Shown piece by piece: positions 34,640 through 44,359 of a DNA stretch of 64,000 bases (positions are counted from its first letter, which is position 1; the number at the start of each line of letters is the position of its first letter). The stretch spans positions 130,685,430-130,749,429 of the forward strand of contig CM073908.1 in assembly GCA_037176705.1 (NCBI GenBank), in the 5' to 3' direction. The notes under the pieces are model-generated. The model searched no databases, was not told the origin of the DNA, and saw only the letters and a program-made list of their open reading frames with translations. Position numbers and translations under genes: made by a program. The DNA comes from Molossus alvarezi. Lineage: Eukaryota > Chordata > Mammalia > Chiroptera > Molossidae.

Positions 34640-34891
34640 AATGAATTTTTATTTATTTTTTTGTTACAGACATTTTACCTTTTTACCCCATTGGCACCCC
34701 CCACCCCACCCCACCTCCACCCTGTCCCCGGCTTAGTTGTCCATGTCCATTGGTCATGCATACATGCATATAAGTTCTGTGGTTTATCTCTTCCCACCCC
34801 CCCACCCCCCATCCCCTCTTCTGAGGGATGTCAGTCTGTGTCCTACTTCCATGTGTCTGGGTCTACTGTATTCCTCAGACTGTTATGTTCA
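34640..34891 (-). promoter_or_regulatory. L1 3'UTR with G-quadruplex-like tracts and poly(A) signal
   Basis: In the L1 sense the 3'UTR has two runs of G blocks: the complement of 34794-34818 reads GGGGATGGGGGGTGGGGGGG, and that of about 34687-34708 has GGGG-T-GGGG-T-GGGGGG. Both fit the G-quadruplex pattern known from mammalian L1 3'UTRs. An AATAAATAAAAA signal precedes the A-tail. Confidence 0.7.
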
Positions 34892-37800
34892 TTATATTCC
34901 GTATATAAGTGAGATCATGTGGTATTTGTCTTTTTCTGCTTGGCTTCTTTCACTTAGGATAATACTTTCCAGGTCCCTCCATGTCGTCTCAAAGGATAAG
35001 AGATCTTTCTTTCTTACCGCTGCATAGTACTCCATTGTGTATATGTACCACAGCTTTTTTATCCATTCGTCTACTGGTGGACACTTGGGCTGTTTCCAGA
35101 TCTTAGCTATTGTAAATAGTGCTGCTATGAACATGGGGGTACATATATTCTTCCTGATTGGTGTTTCAGGCTTCTTAGGGTATATTCCCAGCAGTGGGAT
35201 CACTGGGTCAAATGGAAGGTCAATTTTTAATTTCTTGAGGTAGCACCATATTGTTTTCCATAGCGGCTGCACCAGTCTGCATTCCCACCAGCAGTGTACT
35301 AGAGTCCCCTTTTCTCCACACCCTCGCCAACACTTGTTGTTTGATGATTTGTTGATGGCGGCCATTCTGACAGGTGTGAGGTGATACCTCATTGTTGTTT
35401 TAATTTGCATCTCTCTGATGATTAGTGATGTTGAGCATTTCTTCATATGTCTCTTGGCCATTTGTATGTCCTGTTTGGAGAGGTGTCTATTCAGCTCCTC
35501 TGCCCATTTTTTAATTGGGTTCTTTGTCTTCCTTTTGTAGAGTTGTATGAGCACTCTATATATACTGGAAATTAACCCCTTATCTGATACATCATTGGCA
35601 ATGATGTTCTCCCATACAGTGGGTTGCCTTTCCATTTTGATGATTGTTTCTTTTGCTGTGCAGAAGCTTTTTAGTTTGATGTAGTCCCATGTGTTCATTT
35701 TCTCCTTTATTTCTGTTGCCTTAGGTGATGTATCAGTGAAAATTCTGCTCCGTATGATGTCCGAAATTTTGTTGCCTACATTTTCTTCTAGAATTTTTAT
35801 GGATTCACGGGTCACATTTAAGTCTTTTATCCATTTTGAGTTTATTTTGGTGTATGGTGTAAGTTGATGGTCTAGTTTCATTTTTTTGCATGTAGCTGTC
35901 CAATTTTCCCAACACCATTTATTAAAGAGGCTGTCTTTACTCCACTGTATGCTCTTGCCACCTTTGTCAAATATTAATTGAGCGTATTGCCTTGGGTCCA
36001 TTTCTGGGTTTTCAGTTCTGTTCCACTGGTCTATATGCCGGTTCTTGTGCCAGTACCAGGCTGTTTTGGTTACAGTCGCTTTGTAGTATAACCTGATATC
36101 TGGTATTGTGATCCCACCTACTTTGTTCTTCTTTTTCAAGATTGCTGTGGCTATTCGGGGTCTTTTTTGGTTCCATATGAACTTTTGAAGTATTTGTTCT
36201 AGTTCTATGAAATATGTCGTTGGTATTTTGATGGGGATTGCATTGAATCTATAGATTGCTTTGGGCAGTATGGACATTTTAATGATGTTAATTCTTCCAA
36301 TCCATGAACAGGGTATGTGCTTCCACTTTTTTATATCTTCCTCTATTTCTTTTTTCAATGACCTGTAGTTTTCTGCAAATAGGTCCTTTACTTCCTTGGT
36401 TAAGTTTATTCCTAGGTATCGTAATTTTTTTGGTGCGATGGTAAATGGGATTGTTTTTTCAGTTTCTCTTTCTGTGAGTTCATCATTGGTGTACACGAAT
36501 GCCGTTGATTTCTTGACGTTAATTTTGTATCCTGCTACTTTGCCAAATTCATTTATTAAGTCTAATAGATTTTTGATGGAGTCTTTAGGGTTTTCTATGT
36601 ACAATATCATGTCATCTGCAAATAATGACAGTTTCACTTCCTCCTTTCCAATTTGGATCCCTTTTATTTTTTCTTCATGTCTGATTGCTGTGGCTAAGAC
36701 TTCCAGTACAATGTTAAATAAGAGTGGTGAAAGTGGACATCCCTGTCTTGTTCCTGTTCTTAGTGGAAATGTTTTTAGTTTCTGTCCATTGAGTATGATG
36801 TTGGCTGTAGGTCTTTCATATATGGCCTTTATTATGTCGAGATATGATCCCTCTATTCCTACATTGCTGAGCGTTTTGATCAGAAATGGATGCTGGATTT
36901 TGTCGAATGCTTTTTCAGCATCTATTGATATGATCATGTGGTTTTTATTCTTCATTTTGTTTATGTGGTGTATTACGTTTATTGATTTGCGAATATTGTA
37001 CCAGCCTTGCATCCCTGGAATGAATCCCACTTGGTCATGGTGAATAATTTTTTTGATGTATTTCTGGATCCGATTTGCTAATATTTTGTTCAGGATTTTG
37101 GCGTCTATGTTCATCAGGGATATTGGCCTGTAGTTTTCTTTCTTCGTAGCGTCTTTTTCTGGTTTTGGAATTAGAATTATGCTGGCCTCATAGAACGTGT
37201 TTGGAAGTCTTCCTTCTTCTTGAATTTTTTGAAATAGTTTGAGGAGAATGGGTGTTAGTTCTTTTTTGAATGTTCGGTAAAACTCCCCCGTGAAGCCATC
37301 TGGGCCTGGGCTTTTGTTTGCTGGGAGAGTCTTGATTACCTCTTCAATTTCCTTAGTTGTTATTGGTCTGTTCAAGTTTTCTATCTCTTCTGGGGATAGT
37401 TTTGGGAGACTGTGTGTTTCTAGAAATTTGTCCATTTCGCTTAGATTGTCGAATTTGTTGCCATATAGTTGTTCATAGTAGTTGTTAACTATCTTTTGTA
37501 TTTCTGTGGTGTTGGTTGTTACTTCTCCTCTTTCATTTCTGATTTTGTGTATTTGGGTTCTCTCTCTTTGTTTCTTGGTGAGTCTAGCTAAGGGTCCATC
37601 AATCTTGTTTATCTTTTCGAAAAACCAGCTCTTTGTTTCATTGATCCTTTGAATTGTTTTTTTGGTCTCTATGTCATTTATTTCTGCTCTGATCTTTACT
37701 ATTTCCTTCCTTCTACTTGCTCTGGGGTTTTCTTTTTGTTTGCTTTCTAATTCTTTAAGTTGTGAGGTTAGACAGTCAATTAGAAATTTTTCTTGTTTTT

Positions 37801-38716
37801 TGAGGTAGGCCTGTAGTGCTATGAACTTCCCTCTCAGAACTGCTTTCGCTGCATCCCATAGATTTTGTGTTGTTGTGCGTTCATTTTCATTGGTTTCCAG
37901 GAAGTTTTTAATTTCTTCCTTGATCTCCTCGATGACCCATTCATTGTTTAATAACATGCTATTTAGCCTCCATGTGTTGAAATGTCTTTGCATGTTCTTG
38001 TTGCAATTGATTTCTAGTTTCATGCCATTGTGATCTGAGAAGATGCTTGATATGATTTCAATCTTCTTGAACTTGTAGAGATTTAGTTTGTGTCCTATCA
38101 TGTGGTCTATCTTTGAGAATGTCCCATGTGCACTTGAGAAGAATGTGTATTCTGTAGTTTTGGGGTGTAATTCTCTGTAGATATCTATTAAGTCCATTTG
38201 GTCTAGTACTTCATTTAGAGTCTCTGTTTCCTTGCTAATTTTTTGCCTAGAGGATCTATCCAGTGCTGTCAACGGGGTGTTGAAGTCCCCTGCTATGATT
38301 GTATTGCTATCGATTTCTCCTTGGAAGTCCTCCAGAAGATTTTTAATATATTTTGGTGCTCCTATATTGGGTGCATATATGTTTATCAAGGTTATATCTT
38401 CCTGTTGGATAGATCCTTTCAATATTATGTAGTGGCCATCTTTGTCTCTAGTTATGGTCTTCATTTTGAAATCTATTTTATCAGATATGAGAATTGCTAC
38501 CCCAGCTTTTTTTTGCTTTCCATTTGCTTGGAAAATTTTTTTCCATCCCTTCACTTTCAACCTATGTGAGTCTTTTGTTGAGAGGTGGGTCTCTTGTAAA
38601 CAACATATAGATGAGTCATGCTTTCTTATCCAATCAGCTACTCTGTGTCTCTTTATGGGAGCATTCAATCCATTTACGTTTAAGGTGATTATTGATATGT
38701 ACTTATTTATTGCCAT
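34892..38716 (-). CDS. ORF2: L1 ORF2p endonuclease / reverse transcriptase, intact, 1274 aa
   Basis: It nicks target DNA and copies L1 RNA in place (target-primed reverse transcription). APE-type endonuclease at about 1-235 keeps all catalytic positions: N13, E42 (QETH), D144 and N146 (GDFN), D204 (KIDH), D228-H229 (SDHN). Reverse transcriptase at about 440-780 has [32 protein letters not shown] and the FADD active site at 699-702. The C-terminal Cys-rich motif [18 protein letters not shown] and the end SLIYGI match the L1 family, and the length equals that of human ORF2p (1275) to within one residue. The start MAINKYISI is conserved in every L1 copy here. No stop or frameshift is present. 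It is probably translated by low-efficiency reinitiation after ORF1, as in other L1s. Confidence 0.97.
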   Translation of the reverse strand: MAINKYISIITLNVNGLNAPIKRHRVADWIRKHDSSICCLQETHLSTKDSHRLKVKGWKKIFQANGKQKKAGVAILISDKIDFKMKTITRDKDGHYIILKGSIQQEDITLINIYAPNIGAPKYIKNLLEDFQGEIDSNTIIAGDFNTPLTALDRSSRQKISKETETLNEVLDQMDLIDIYRELHPKTTEYTFFSSAHGTFSKIDHMIGHKLNLYKFKKIEIISSIFSDHNGMKLEINCNKNMQRHFNTWRLNSMLLNNEWVIEEIKEEIKNFLETNENERTTTQNLWDAAKAVLRGKFIALQAYLKKQEKFLIDCLTSQLKELESKQKENPRASRRKEIVKIRAEINDIETKKTIQRINETKSWFFEKINKIDGPLARLTKKQRERTQIHKIRNERGEVTTNTTEIQKIVNNYYEQLYGNKFDNLSEMDKFLETHSLPKLSPEEIENLNRPITTKEIEEVIKTLPANKSPGPDGFTGEFYRTFKKELTPILLKLFQKIQEEGRLPNTFYEASIILIPKPEKDATKKENYRPISLMNIDAKILNKILANRIQKYIKKIIHHDQVGFIPGMQGWYNIRKSINVIHHINKMKNKNHMIISIDAEKAFDKIQHPFLIKTLSNVGIEGSYLDIIKAIYERPTANIILNGQKLKTFPLRTGTRQGCPLSPLLFNIVLEVLATAIRHEEKIKGIQIGKEEVKLSLFADDMILYIENPKDSIKNLLDLINEFGKVAGYKINVKKSTAFVYTNDELTERETEKTIPFTIAPKKLRYLGINLTKEVKDLFAENYRSLKKEIEEDIKKWKHIPCSWIGRINIIKMSILPKAIYRFNAIPIKIPTTYFIELEQILQKFIWNQKRPRIATAILKKKNKVGGITIPDIRLYYKATVTKTAWYWHKNRHIDQWNRTENPEMDPRQYAQLIFDKGGKSIQWSKDSLFNKWCWENWTATCKKMKLDHQLTPYTKINSKWIKDLNVTRESIKILEENVGNKISDIIRSRIFTDTSPKATEIKEKMNTWDYIKLKSFCTAKETIIKMERQPTVWENIIANDVSDKGLISSIYRVLIQLYKRKTKNPIKKWAEELNRHLSKQDIQMAKRHMKKCSTSLIIREMQIKTTMRYHLTPVRMAAINKSSNNKCWRGCGEKGTLVHCWWECRLVQPLWKTIWCYLKKLKIDLPFDPVIPLLGIYPKKPETPIRKNICTPMFIAALFTIAKIWKQPKCPPVDEWIKKLWYIYTMEYYAAVRKKDLLSFETTWRDLESIILSERSQAEKDKYHMISLIYGI

Positions 38717-38761
38717 TTTTGTTTAGTGTGGTTCTATTTTTCTTCCCATTTCTACTGCTAA

Positions 38762-39655
38762 TTACAGCAGTCCTTTTAACATTTCTTGCAGTGCTGGTTT
38801 GGTGCTAATGTATTCCCTTAGCCTTTTTTTGTCTGGGAAGCTCTTTATTTGATCTTCTATTTTGAATGATAGCCTTGCTGGGTAGAGTAGTCTTGGATTC
38901 ATATTCTTGTTTTTCATGACTTTGATTACTTCATGCCATTCTCTTCTGGCCTGTAGTGTTTCTTGTGAGAAGTCAGCTGAGAGCCTTATGGGGTTCCCTT
39001 TGTAGGTAACCTGTTGCTTATCTCTTGCTGCTTTTAGGATTCTCTCTTTGTCTTTAATTTGTGGCATTTTAATTACTATGTGTCTTGGTGTGGGCCTGTT
39101 TGGGTTCTTCTTACTTGGGACTCTCTGTGCTTCTTGAACTTGAATGCCTTCTTCCTTCACCAAATTAGGGAAGTTTTCTCTCACTATTTTTTTGAATATA
39201 TTCTCTATCCCTTGCTCTTTTTCTTCTTCTTCGGGGACTCCTATGATGCGAATATTATTACGTTTCCAGTTGTCCCATAGTTCTCTTAAGCTGTCTTCCT
39301 GTTTTTTAATAGTTTTTTCCTTTTGTTTTTCTGATTGGTTGATTTTTTCTACCCTGTCTTCTAATTCACTGATCCGGTCCTCAGCTTCCCCTACTCTGCT
39401 TTTTAAACCTTCCAATGTGTTTTTCATTTCAGATATGTCATTTTTTATCTCTTCTTGTTGGTTTTTAATTTCCATTTGGCTTATTTTCAGTGTCTCTATG
39501 TCCTTACTCATGCTGTTCAGCTTCCTCAAGATCATGGCTCTGAATTCTAGCTCTGTTAACATGCCTAATTGCTCCACATTGATCTCATCTTCGGTGGAGG
39601 TGTCTTGCTCTTTCATTTGGCTTCTGTTTCTGTGTTTCACCATTTTGGCTATCAC
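38762..39655 (-). CDS. ORF1: L1 ORF1p RNA-binding chaperone, intact, 297 aa
   Basis: RNA-binding trimeric protein that coats L1 RNA in the cytoplasmic RNP. Layout: short N-tail (MIAKMVKHRNRSQMKEQ), coiled coil about 30-130 with heptads (EGLKSRVGEAEDRISELEDR), RRM about 134-228 (NIRIIGVPEEEE), and C-terminal domain about 229-297 (ADFSQETLQARREW, RLLYPARLSFKIE, FPDKKRLREY). It is shorter than human ORF1p (338 aa), mainly in the coiled coil. A second in-frame Met at residue 5 is the start used in my reading of the decayed copies, so translation may begin at either. ORF2 starts 45 nt after its stop. Confidence 0.96.
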   Translation of the reverse strand: MIAKMVKHRNRSQMKEQDTSTEDEINVEQLGMLTELEFRAMILRKLNSMSKDIETLKISQMEIKNQQEEIKNDISEMKNTLEGLKSRVGEAEDRISELEDRVEKINQSEKQKEKTIKKQEDSLRELWDNWKRNNIRIIGVPEEEEKEQGIENIFKKIVRENFPNLVKEEGIQVQEAQRVPSKKNPNRPTPRHIVIKMPQIKDKERILKAARDKQQVTYKGNPIRLSADFSQETLQARREWHEVIKVMKNKNMNPRLLYPARLSFKIEDQIKSFPDKKRLREYISTKPALQEMLKGLL

Positions 39656-40464
39656 TGAGGGCTTTGGAGCCTGTCAAGTTCTCCCTGTGGGTGTTGGTGT
39701 TCTGCTGTTTGTGGCTCCCTCTCCTGTGTTTAGATGAGCGAGGGAGGACCCACGTTGAACACCACTGTCAAGTCTTACTTTCCTGGTTAAAGTTGCCAGC
39801 CCAGGAAACGTAATGTTATCCTCTAGCTTTTTGCCTGGAGGCTAGCAGTCTAGGTTAGTTGATGAGTTTTGGGTTGTCAGTTGATTGAAAAACTCCCTCT
39901 GGTGCTCAGCCAAGGGGCTTTCACGAGGGTGGGGCAGATGCTGGTTGTTAGTGAGCCTCAATTAGCACTTCAATGGCCCACAGGGTGGGGTTGGATCTCC
40001 GAGGGAGGGGCTGCTGCCTCTCCTCAGAGCCCTGGGAAGGAGCAATGTGGCCACCGTCCTGAGTGGCTGCACCCAGCCAAAGCTCCGAGCGCCCTCCAAA
40101 CCCCGAGCGTCCCGACACAGTTCCAGTCCAGTCCGCCCTCCCTCTGCCGGAGCCCAAGGTGAGTGGCTGTGGCTGTTTCAGCCTCTGTCCCGGCTGCGCT
40201 GTGGAGCCGCCTGGGAGTGTGACCCGCGGGCGCCGCTCCCAGCTGAGGCCGCTGCCGAGCTGCCGACCGTGGGCTCCCGGCCCCGTCTCGCGCCTTCGCA
40301 AGCCTACCGGGATGGAGTCAGTGTCCCTCGTTGTATGGTCCTCGCAAGCTGCTTTTCTGTTGGTTTTTCCCGTCGATTTGTCTGTGTTATAGTTGTAATT
40401 CCAGTTTGGTTCTGGGAGAAGGTCTTTGTAGCTCCGTTCACTCCGCCGCCATTTTTTCTAAAAC
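39656..40464 (-). promoter_or_regulatory. L1 5'UTR / internal promoter
   Basis: An 809-bp CpG-rich leader upstream of ORF1. ATGGCGGCGG lies within the first 20 nt (antisense at 40445-40455), a YY1-like core as at the start of human L1. There is no TATA box and no monomer repeats. The opposite strand contains long open frames that reach the element's 5' edge (see findings). Promoter role is inferred from family knowledge. Confidence 0.7.
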
Positions 40465-40481
40465 CTAGCCTGACACTTTCT

Positions 40482-40807
40482 AAGGCTTGTGATGGAAGAA
40501 CACAAAATGATTCATTATCTCTTTGAAAAATGGCAGTGAGAGCTTGCTCCAATATTACATGAGGCAGTGCATATATAAAATAAAATGTTTTTTTAAAAGC
40601 ACTGATAAATCCGTGTAAGGTGGCTCCATTATTGGAGAATGGTGAGCTGCTGTATTTAAGGCTATATCTTTTACTTTAGAAAGTGACATCAGGAGACGTA
40701 TCATGCCTCATCTCATAATATTTCTTTTCAGATCCCTATTGATGTGTCTGTTGAGACAGCATAGCGTTTTGGCAATATACTGAAAATCCAAACCTTACAT
40801 GATAATT
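40482..40807. other. Unique non-coding DNA
   Basis: AT-rich unique DNA after the right target duplication. No feature recognised. Confidence 0.5.
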
Positions 40808-40818
40808 CCTAAGTTCTT

Positions 40819-41040
40819 TTTAATTTTTTTTTTAATTTATCCTCATCCGAAGACATTTTTCGATATTTTGTTCAGATAGAGTGGGAGGGAAAGGGACACA
40901 TCAAGTGGTTGCCACCCACATGACCCAACCAGGGCCAGGGACAAACTGCAACCGAGGTACGTGCCCTTAGCGGGCACCGAACCCAGGACTCTCCAGACCG
41001 CAGGCCAAAGCTCTATCCGCTGAGCCAAACTGGTTAGGGC
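40819..41040 (-). mobile_element. VES-type SINE
   Basis: Reverse SINE with T-rich left end, tail hairpin remnant (TCCTCATCCGAAGA) and a head whose complement contains GGCTCAGCGGATAGAGC. The 11-bp duplication CCTAAGTTCTT lies at 40808-40818 and 41046-41056. Confidence 0.92.
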
Positions 41041-41056
41041 CAATACCTAAGTTCTT

Positions 41057-41829
41057 ATGGGAAATGTTCCTGAAGTACTTATCAGTAAATATGGAATAAA
41101 TGATATATATATTACAGCTAAATTCTTTTGGTAAATAGAATTGTACAAAATAATGTTACCTGCTAATGTAGCTAGCTATTCATGTACCACAACTTAGTAA
41201 AAAAACAATTATTTGAAAAAGTATAGGCTTGTTATTTAAACATTGCTGAATTGGTTAACATGACATTGATATAACAATGGAGGAAACTGACTCGATTGTG
41301 TGTGTGTGTGTGTGATTAGACACACACATACATACATACACACACACAGCAGTTCCCTATTGGATATTGTGGAAACAGTTCCCTGTAACTATGAGTACAA
41401 AAACAAGGTTTTTAGTACAAAATAATGGAACAACTGGGTGTCAATGTTCTTAGATTCCTGCCTGTATCTGTCATTAAAAACCCGAAGGACACTTGCAATC
41501 TCAGGAGTCATTTAACTTTTCAGAAGTTCTTAATTTGTTAAATGTGAAGGTGAGAGGAGAGTAGAGGCTAATCTGAAAATGTTTTGAGTACTATTATAGT
41601 AGAACATTACAAAAAAAATCCTATTTAGAACCAGTTCATAATTGGAAACACCATTGGGGTCATGAAAGGGAATTTCAGGGAAAGTTTGAGTTAATTGTCT
41701 TTGCAACAACATGTGTCATTTGTTTATGGGGATAAAAAAAAGTCTGAAAATTTGTCACATATTATCTTAATAAATATTCATTCAATGATATTAAAAACAC
41801 CACCATATAAGCATGATTGTTTTCTACAT
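41057..41829. other. Unique DNA with a TG/CA mirror repeat
   Basis: Unique AT-rich DNA. It holds (TG)9 at 41297-41314, then ATTAGA, then a CA/CATA run to 41348. The two arms are complementary. No coding frame. Confidence 0.55.
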
Positions 41830-41839
41830 CACAAGTGTA

Positions 41840-42047
41840 GCCTTTGTTTTACCCGTTGATTTTTTAGAGAGAGAGAGAAACATCGATAGAAGAGCTGAAA
41901 ATTGATGGATGGATTAGTTGTCTACTGCATGCCCCCTATCAGAATTGAGCCCTCAATGACCCAAGCATATGCCCTGACAAGGAATTGAACCAGCAATCTT
42001 TCAATGCATGGGACCACTTCCAACCAATTGAGCTACACTGGCCAGGG
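41840..42047 (-). mobile_element. VES-type SINE (older subfamily)
   Basis: Reverse SINE: GTTGATTTTTTAGAGAGAGAG, ATGCCCCCTATCAGAATTGAG, and a head ending AGCTACACTGGCCAGGGC. The duplication CACAAGTGTA lies at 41830-41839 and 42048-42057. No tail hairpin. Confidence 0.9.
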
Positions 42048-42057
42048 CACAAGTGTA

Positions 42058-43524
42058 ACCTTTTGATTATTTAACCTAATTTTCTATGCTTTGTTTTAAT
42101 ATTATTCTAATATCAATTTGGGAGCTGATTTGACCTAACCATTTCATTTAGAGATGTTTTTATTCAAATATCATATTATGAAACCAGTGAAATAAAACTT
42201 TATCTCAATGTAGTTTTTCTGTCCAAGCACCTAGTTGTAACTTGTGAAAATGTCTGAATAAAGATGCCATTGAATGTTTAAAAAAAAAAAAATTCAGATG
42301 TGTTATGGAGTGGTTCAAGTCACTTATTTACCTTTTTTCCAGTATATTTGAAATTAATTTGGATAACCATACCTGGGATTATGCAATGAAACTATTTTCA
42401 AAGAAACCTAATTTCCCTGAATTTTACATACTGAAAGAAATAAAGTAAAACATGTAAATGAGAACATTTATATACACATGAATTTTCTCCACAATATGAA
42501 GTTAATAAGTTTTTAGTGTTTTAAAGAGTAGGGTCCTGAAAGGATTATTGCCATGTTGGGAAAAATCATGGTTAGAGTTGTCAAATACTAATTTATCTTG
42601 TGAGAAAATTGAATTTCATATAACATCTCAGTTTTCTGAGTTAAAGGAAATGAACAGAGAATTTGCTGATTTTCTCATTAATAATCAAGCAGCGATATTT
42701 TAAAGTTACTCCCCTGGAATTTTCTAAAGGAATGGACAACAAGAAAAACTACCTTCGGTATTTTTGCAAGTTTTAAAAATAGAATTTTAAACAGTAAATA
42801 GTGTGGCACTAAAACATATTAACCAGTTTGGCTTTGGCATCCCCATAATCAAAATGAAATTAGATTAATTAATGATAGTTATAAACCATTTTAAATTCAG
42901 AATTAACTTTAGCAAGTAATTATTTTGAAATATGTGCAAAATATATTTTAAAGACTGCTTGACCATAATCAATCACCAGGTGTCTATTCGCTTGTAAGGA
43001 TGAAGCACATTCTAACATTTAACCATCTGCCAGTCAACATTATTTATTGAATACCTGCTGTGTGTGGAATAGTTAACCTTAAAACAAATCAATCACAAAA
43101 AAGTCAAGATATTAATGCTGAATACAAGCAAATGAAAGCTACTACATCAATTTCTGGCCAACAATTTAGTAAGTAACTGCTTTATAATTTGCATTTCTAC
43201 TGTATGTATGCTCTTGGAATATATTATTTGCCCTATAGTACAAATGAAAGCCTTTGATTAGAAAGTCTAAATATATAGTATGCAAGTTTCCTATCAGCAA
43301 CTGTCTTGTAGCTAGGATTATCCCACTATCTCCACACAACATTTTAGTAAGAGAATTTTCCTATATTAATTAAAGGATTAATGCTCATCTACTACCGTAT
43401 TATTCTTAGATAAAATGCAATATGATAACTTCTCTGCATTATATAATGTTATTGCCAATATTCCAAGCCAACATTATAAAGAAATCCTTACTTGGCCTTT
43501 TTCTTTTTCGTTTGTTTTTTTAGA
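42058..43524. other. Unique, repeat-poor DNA
   Basis: About 1.5 kb with no transposon that I recognise. An AATAAA at about 42257 followed by an A-run (about 42281-42293) may be the 3' end of an old processed retrocopy. The part at 42500-43150 has several TAATTA-type motifs and looks compositionally complex. Confidence 0.45.
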
Positions 43525-43810
43525 GTTCTTTTTAAAATTAAATTTATTGGGGTGACTTGGTTTCAAGTATACAATTCTATAATACATCATCTGGTTATTA
43601 CATTGTGTGTCCACCACTCAAGATCAAATCTTCCATCACCATATGGTTGACCCCCTTTACTGTTTACTACCCCCCCTTCCCTCTGATAACCACCATACTG
43701 TTGTCTGTGTCTATGAGTTTTGTTTGTTTGTCATGTTCAGTTGTTGCTTTCAGTTTTATTTTTCTCCTTTTTGATGTGGACATAGTGTTTTTCTCTTATG
43801 TTTCTACTTT
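43525..43810 (-). mobile_element. Old L1 3'UTR fragment
   Basis: Antisense L1 3' end: AAATTTATTGGGGTGACTTG, TACAATTCTATAATACATCA, CCTTCCCTCTGATAACCACC, ACTGTTGTCTGTGTCTATGA. Known as a Laurasiatherian-type L1 tail. No coding part retained. Confidence 0.75.
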
Positions 43811-44359
43811 AGTTTATTAACATTGCATGTAGATAGTTGTCACTTAATATTGTTTAGATCTTTTATTTATTTTGCTACCATCCCTAGTTTAAAATGCAAC
43901 TAGAAAACAATATTAGGATGTTACATAATGTGGACTGTTAGAATAAAAGAGGTCTCACCTCCGAATTTCAGATACTTAGAGCCTAGACTTTGAAAAGAGG
44001 GAGGTTCACTATTTTAGTTTAAGCTAGGAAGAAAAGAAGAATAGAGAGAAGGAAAGATGGAAGGAAAGAAGAAAAAGGAGAGGAGGAGTAAGGAAAGGAG
44101 AGATAGAAGGGGAAAGGTACATATACTCCAAATTTATAAAAATGTCCTGCAAAATAGTCATAACATTAAGAAAAATTAGTTCCAGTAAGAAAATAATTTT
44201 ATTGAGTTTTATTTTATTAACCTTTCAATAAGGAGTATATTGACTTTCCTGGACTTTTAAACATATTTTTTCTACCAGAATTATGTATATGCAGGGAGCA
44301 GAAAGAACATCTATGATTATAAAGTTTTTGCTAAATATCTAAATTAATTTTTATTTCTG
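43811..44359. other. Unique DNA with a polypurine tract
   Basis: Contains a GA-rich strand at about 44022-44118 (AAGAAGAATAGAGAGAAGG and similar). Otherwise nothing is recognised. Confidence 0.55.

Larger units (their letters stand above)
34615..40464 (-). mobile_element. Full-length L1 with both ORFs intact
   Basis: A 5850-bp L1 (LINE-1) with 5'UTR 39656-40464, ORF1 38762-39655, 45-nt inter-ORF gap, ORF2 34892-38716, 3'UTR 34640-34891 and a pure A-tail of 25 nt (34615-34639). A perfect 17-bp duplication, CTAGCCTGACACTTTCT, lies at 34598-34614 and 40465-40481. The sense-strand target is TT/AGAAAG, an L1-endonuclease-like site. The long perfect duplication, pure tail and lack of stops indicate a recent insertion that may still be competent to move. 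Confidence 0.97.

Noticed and set aside
36396..37043. Plus-strand open frame of 215 codons inside the intact L1
   Set aside because: It lies opposite the RT part of ORF2 and is explained by codon bias of the coding strand. No independent start context or domain was seen.
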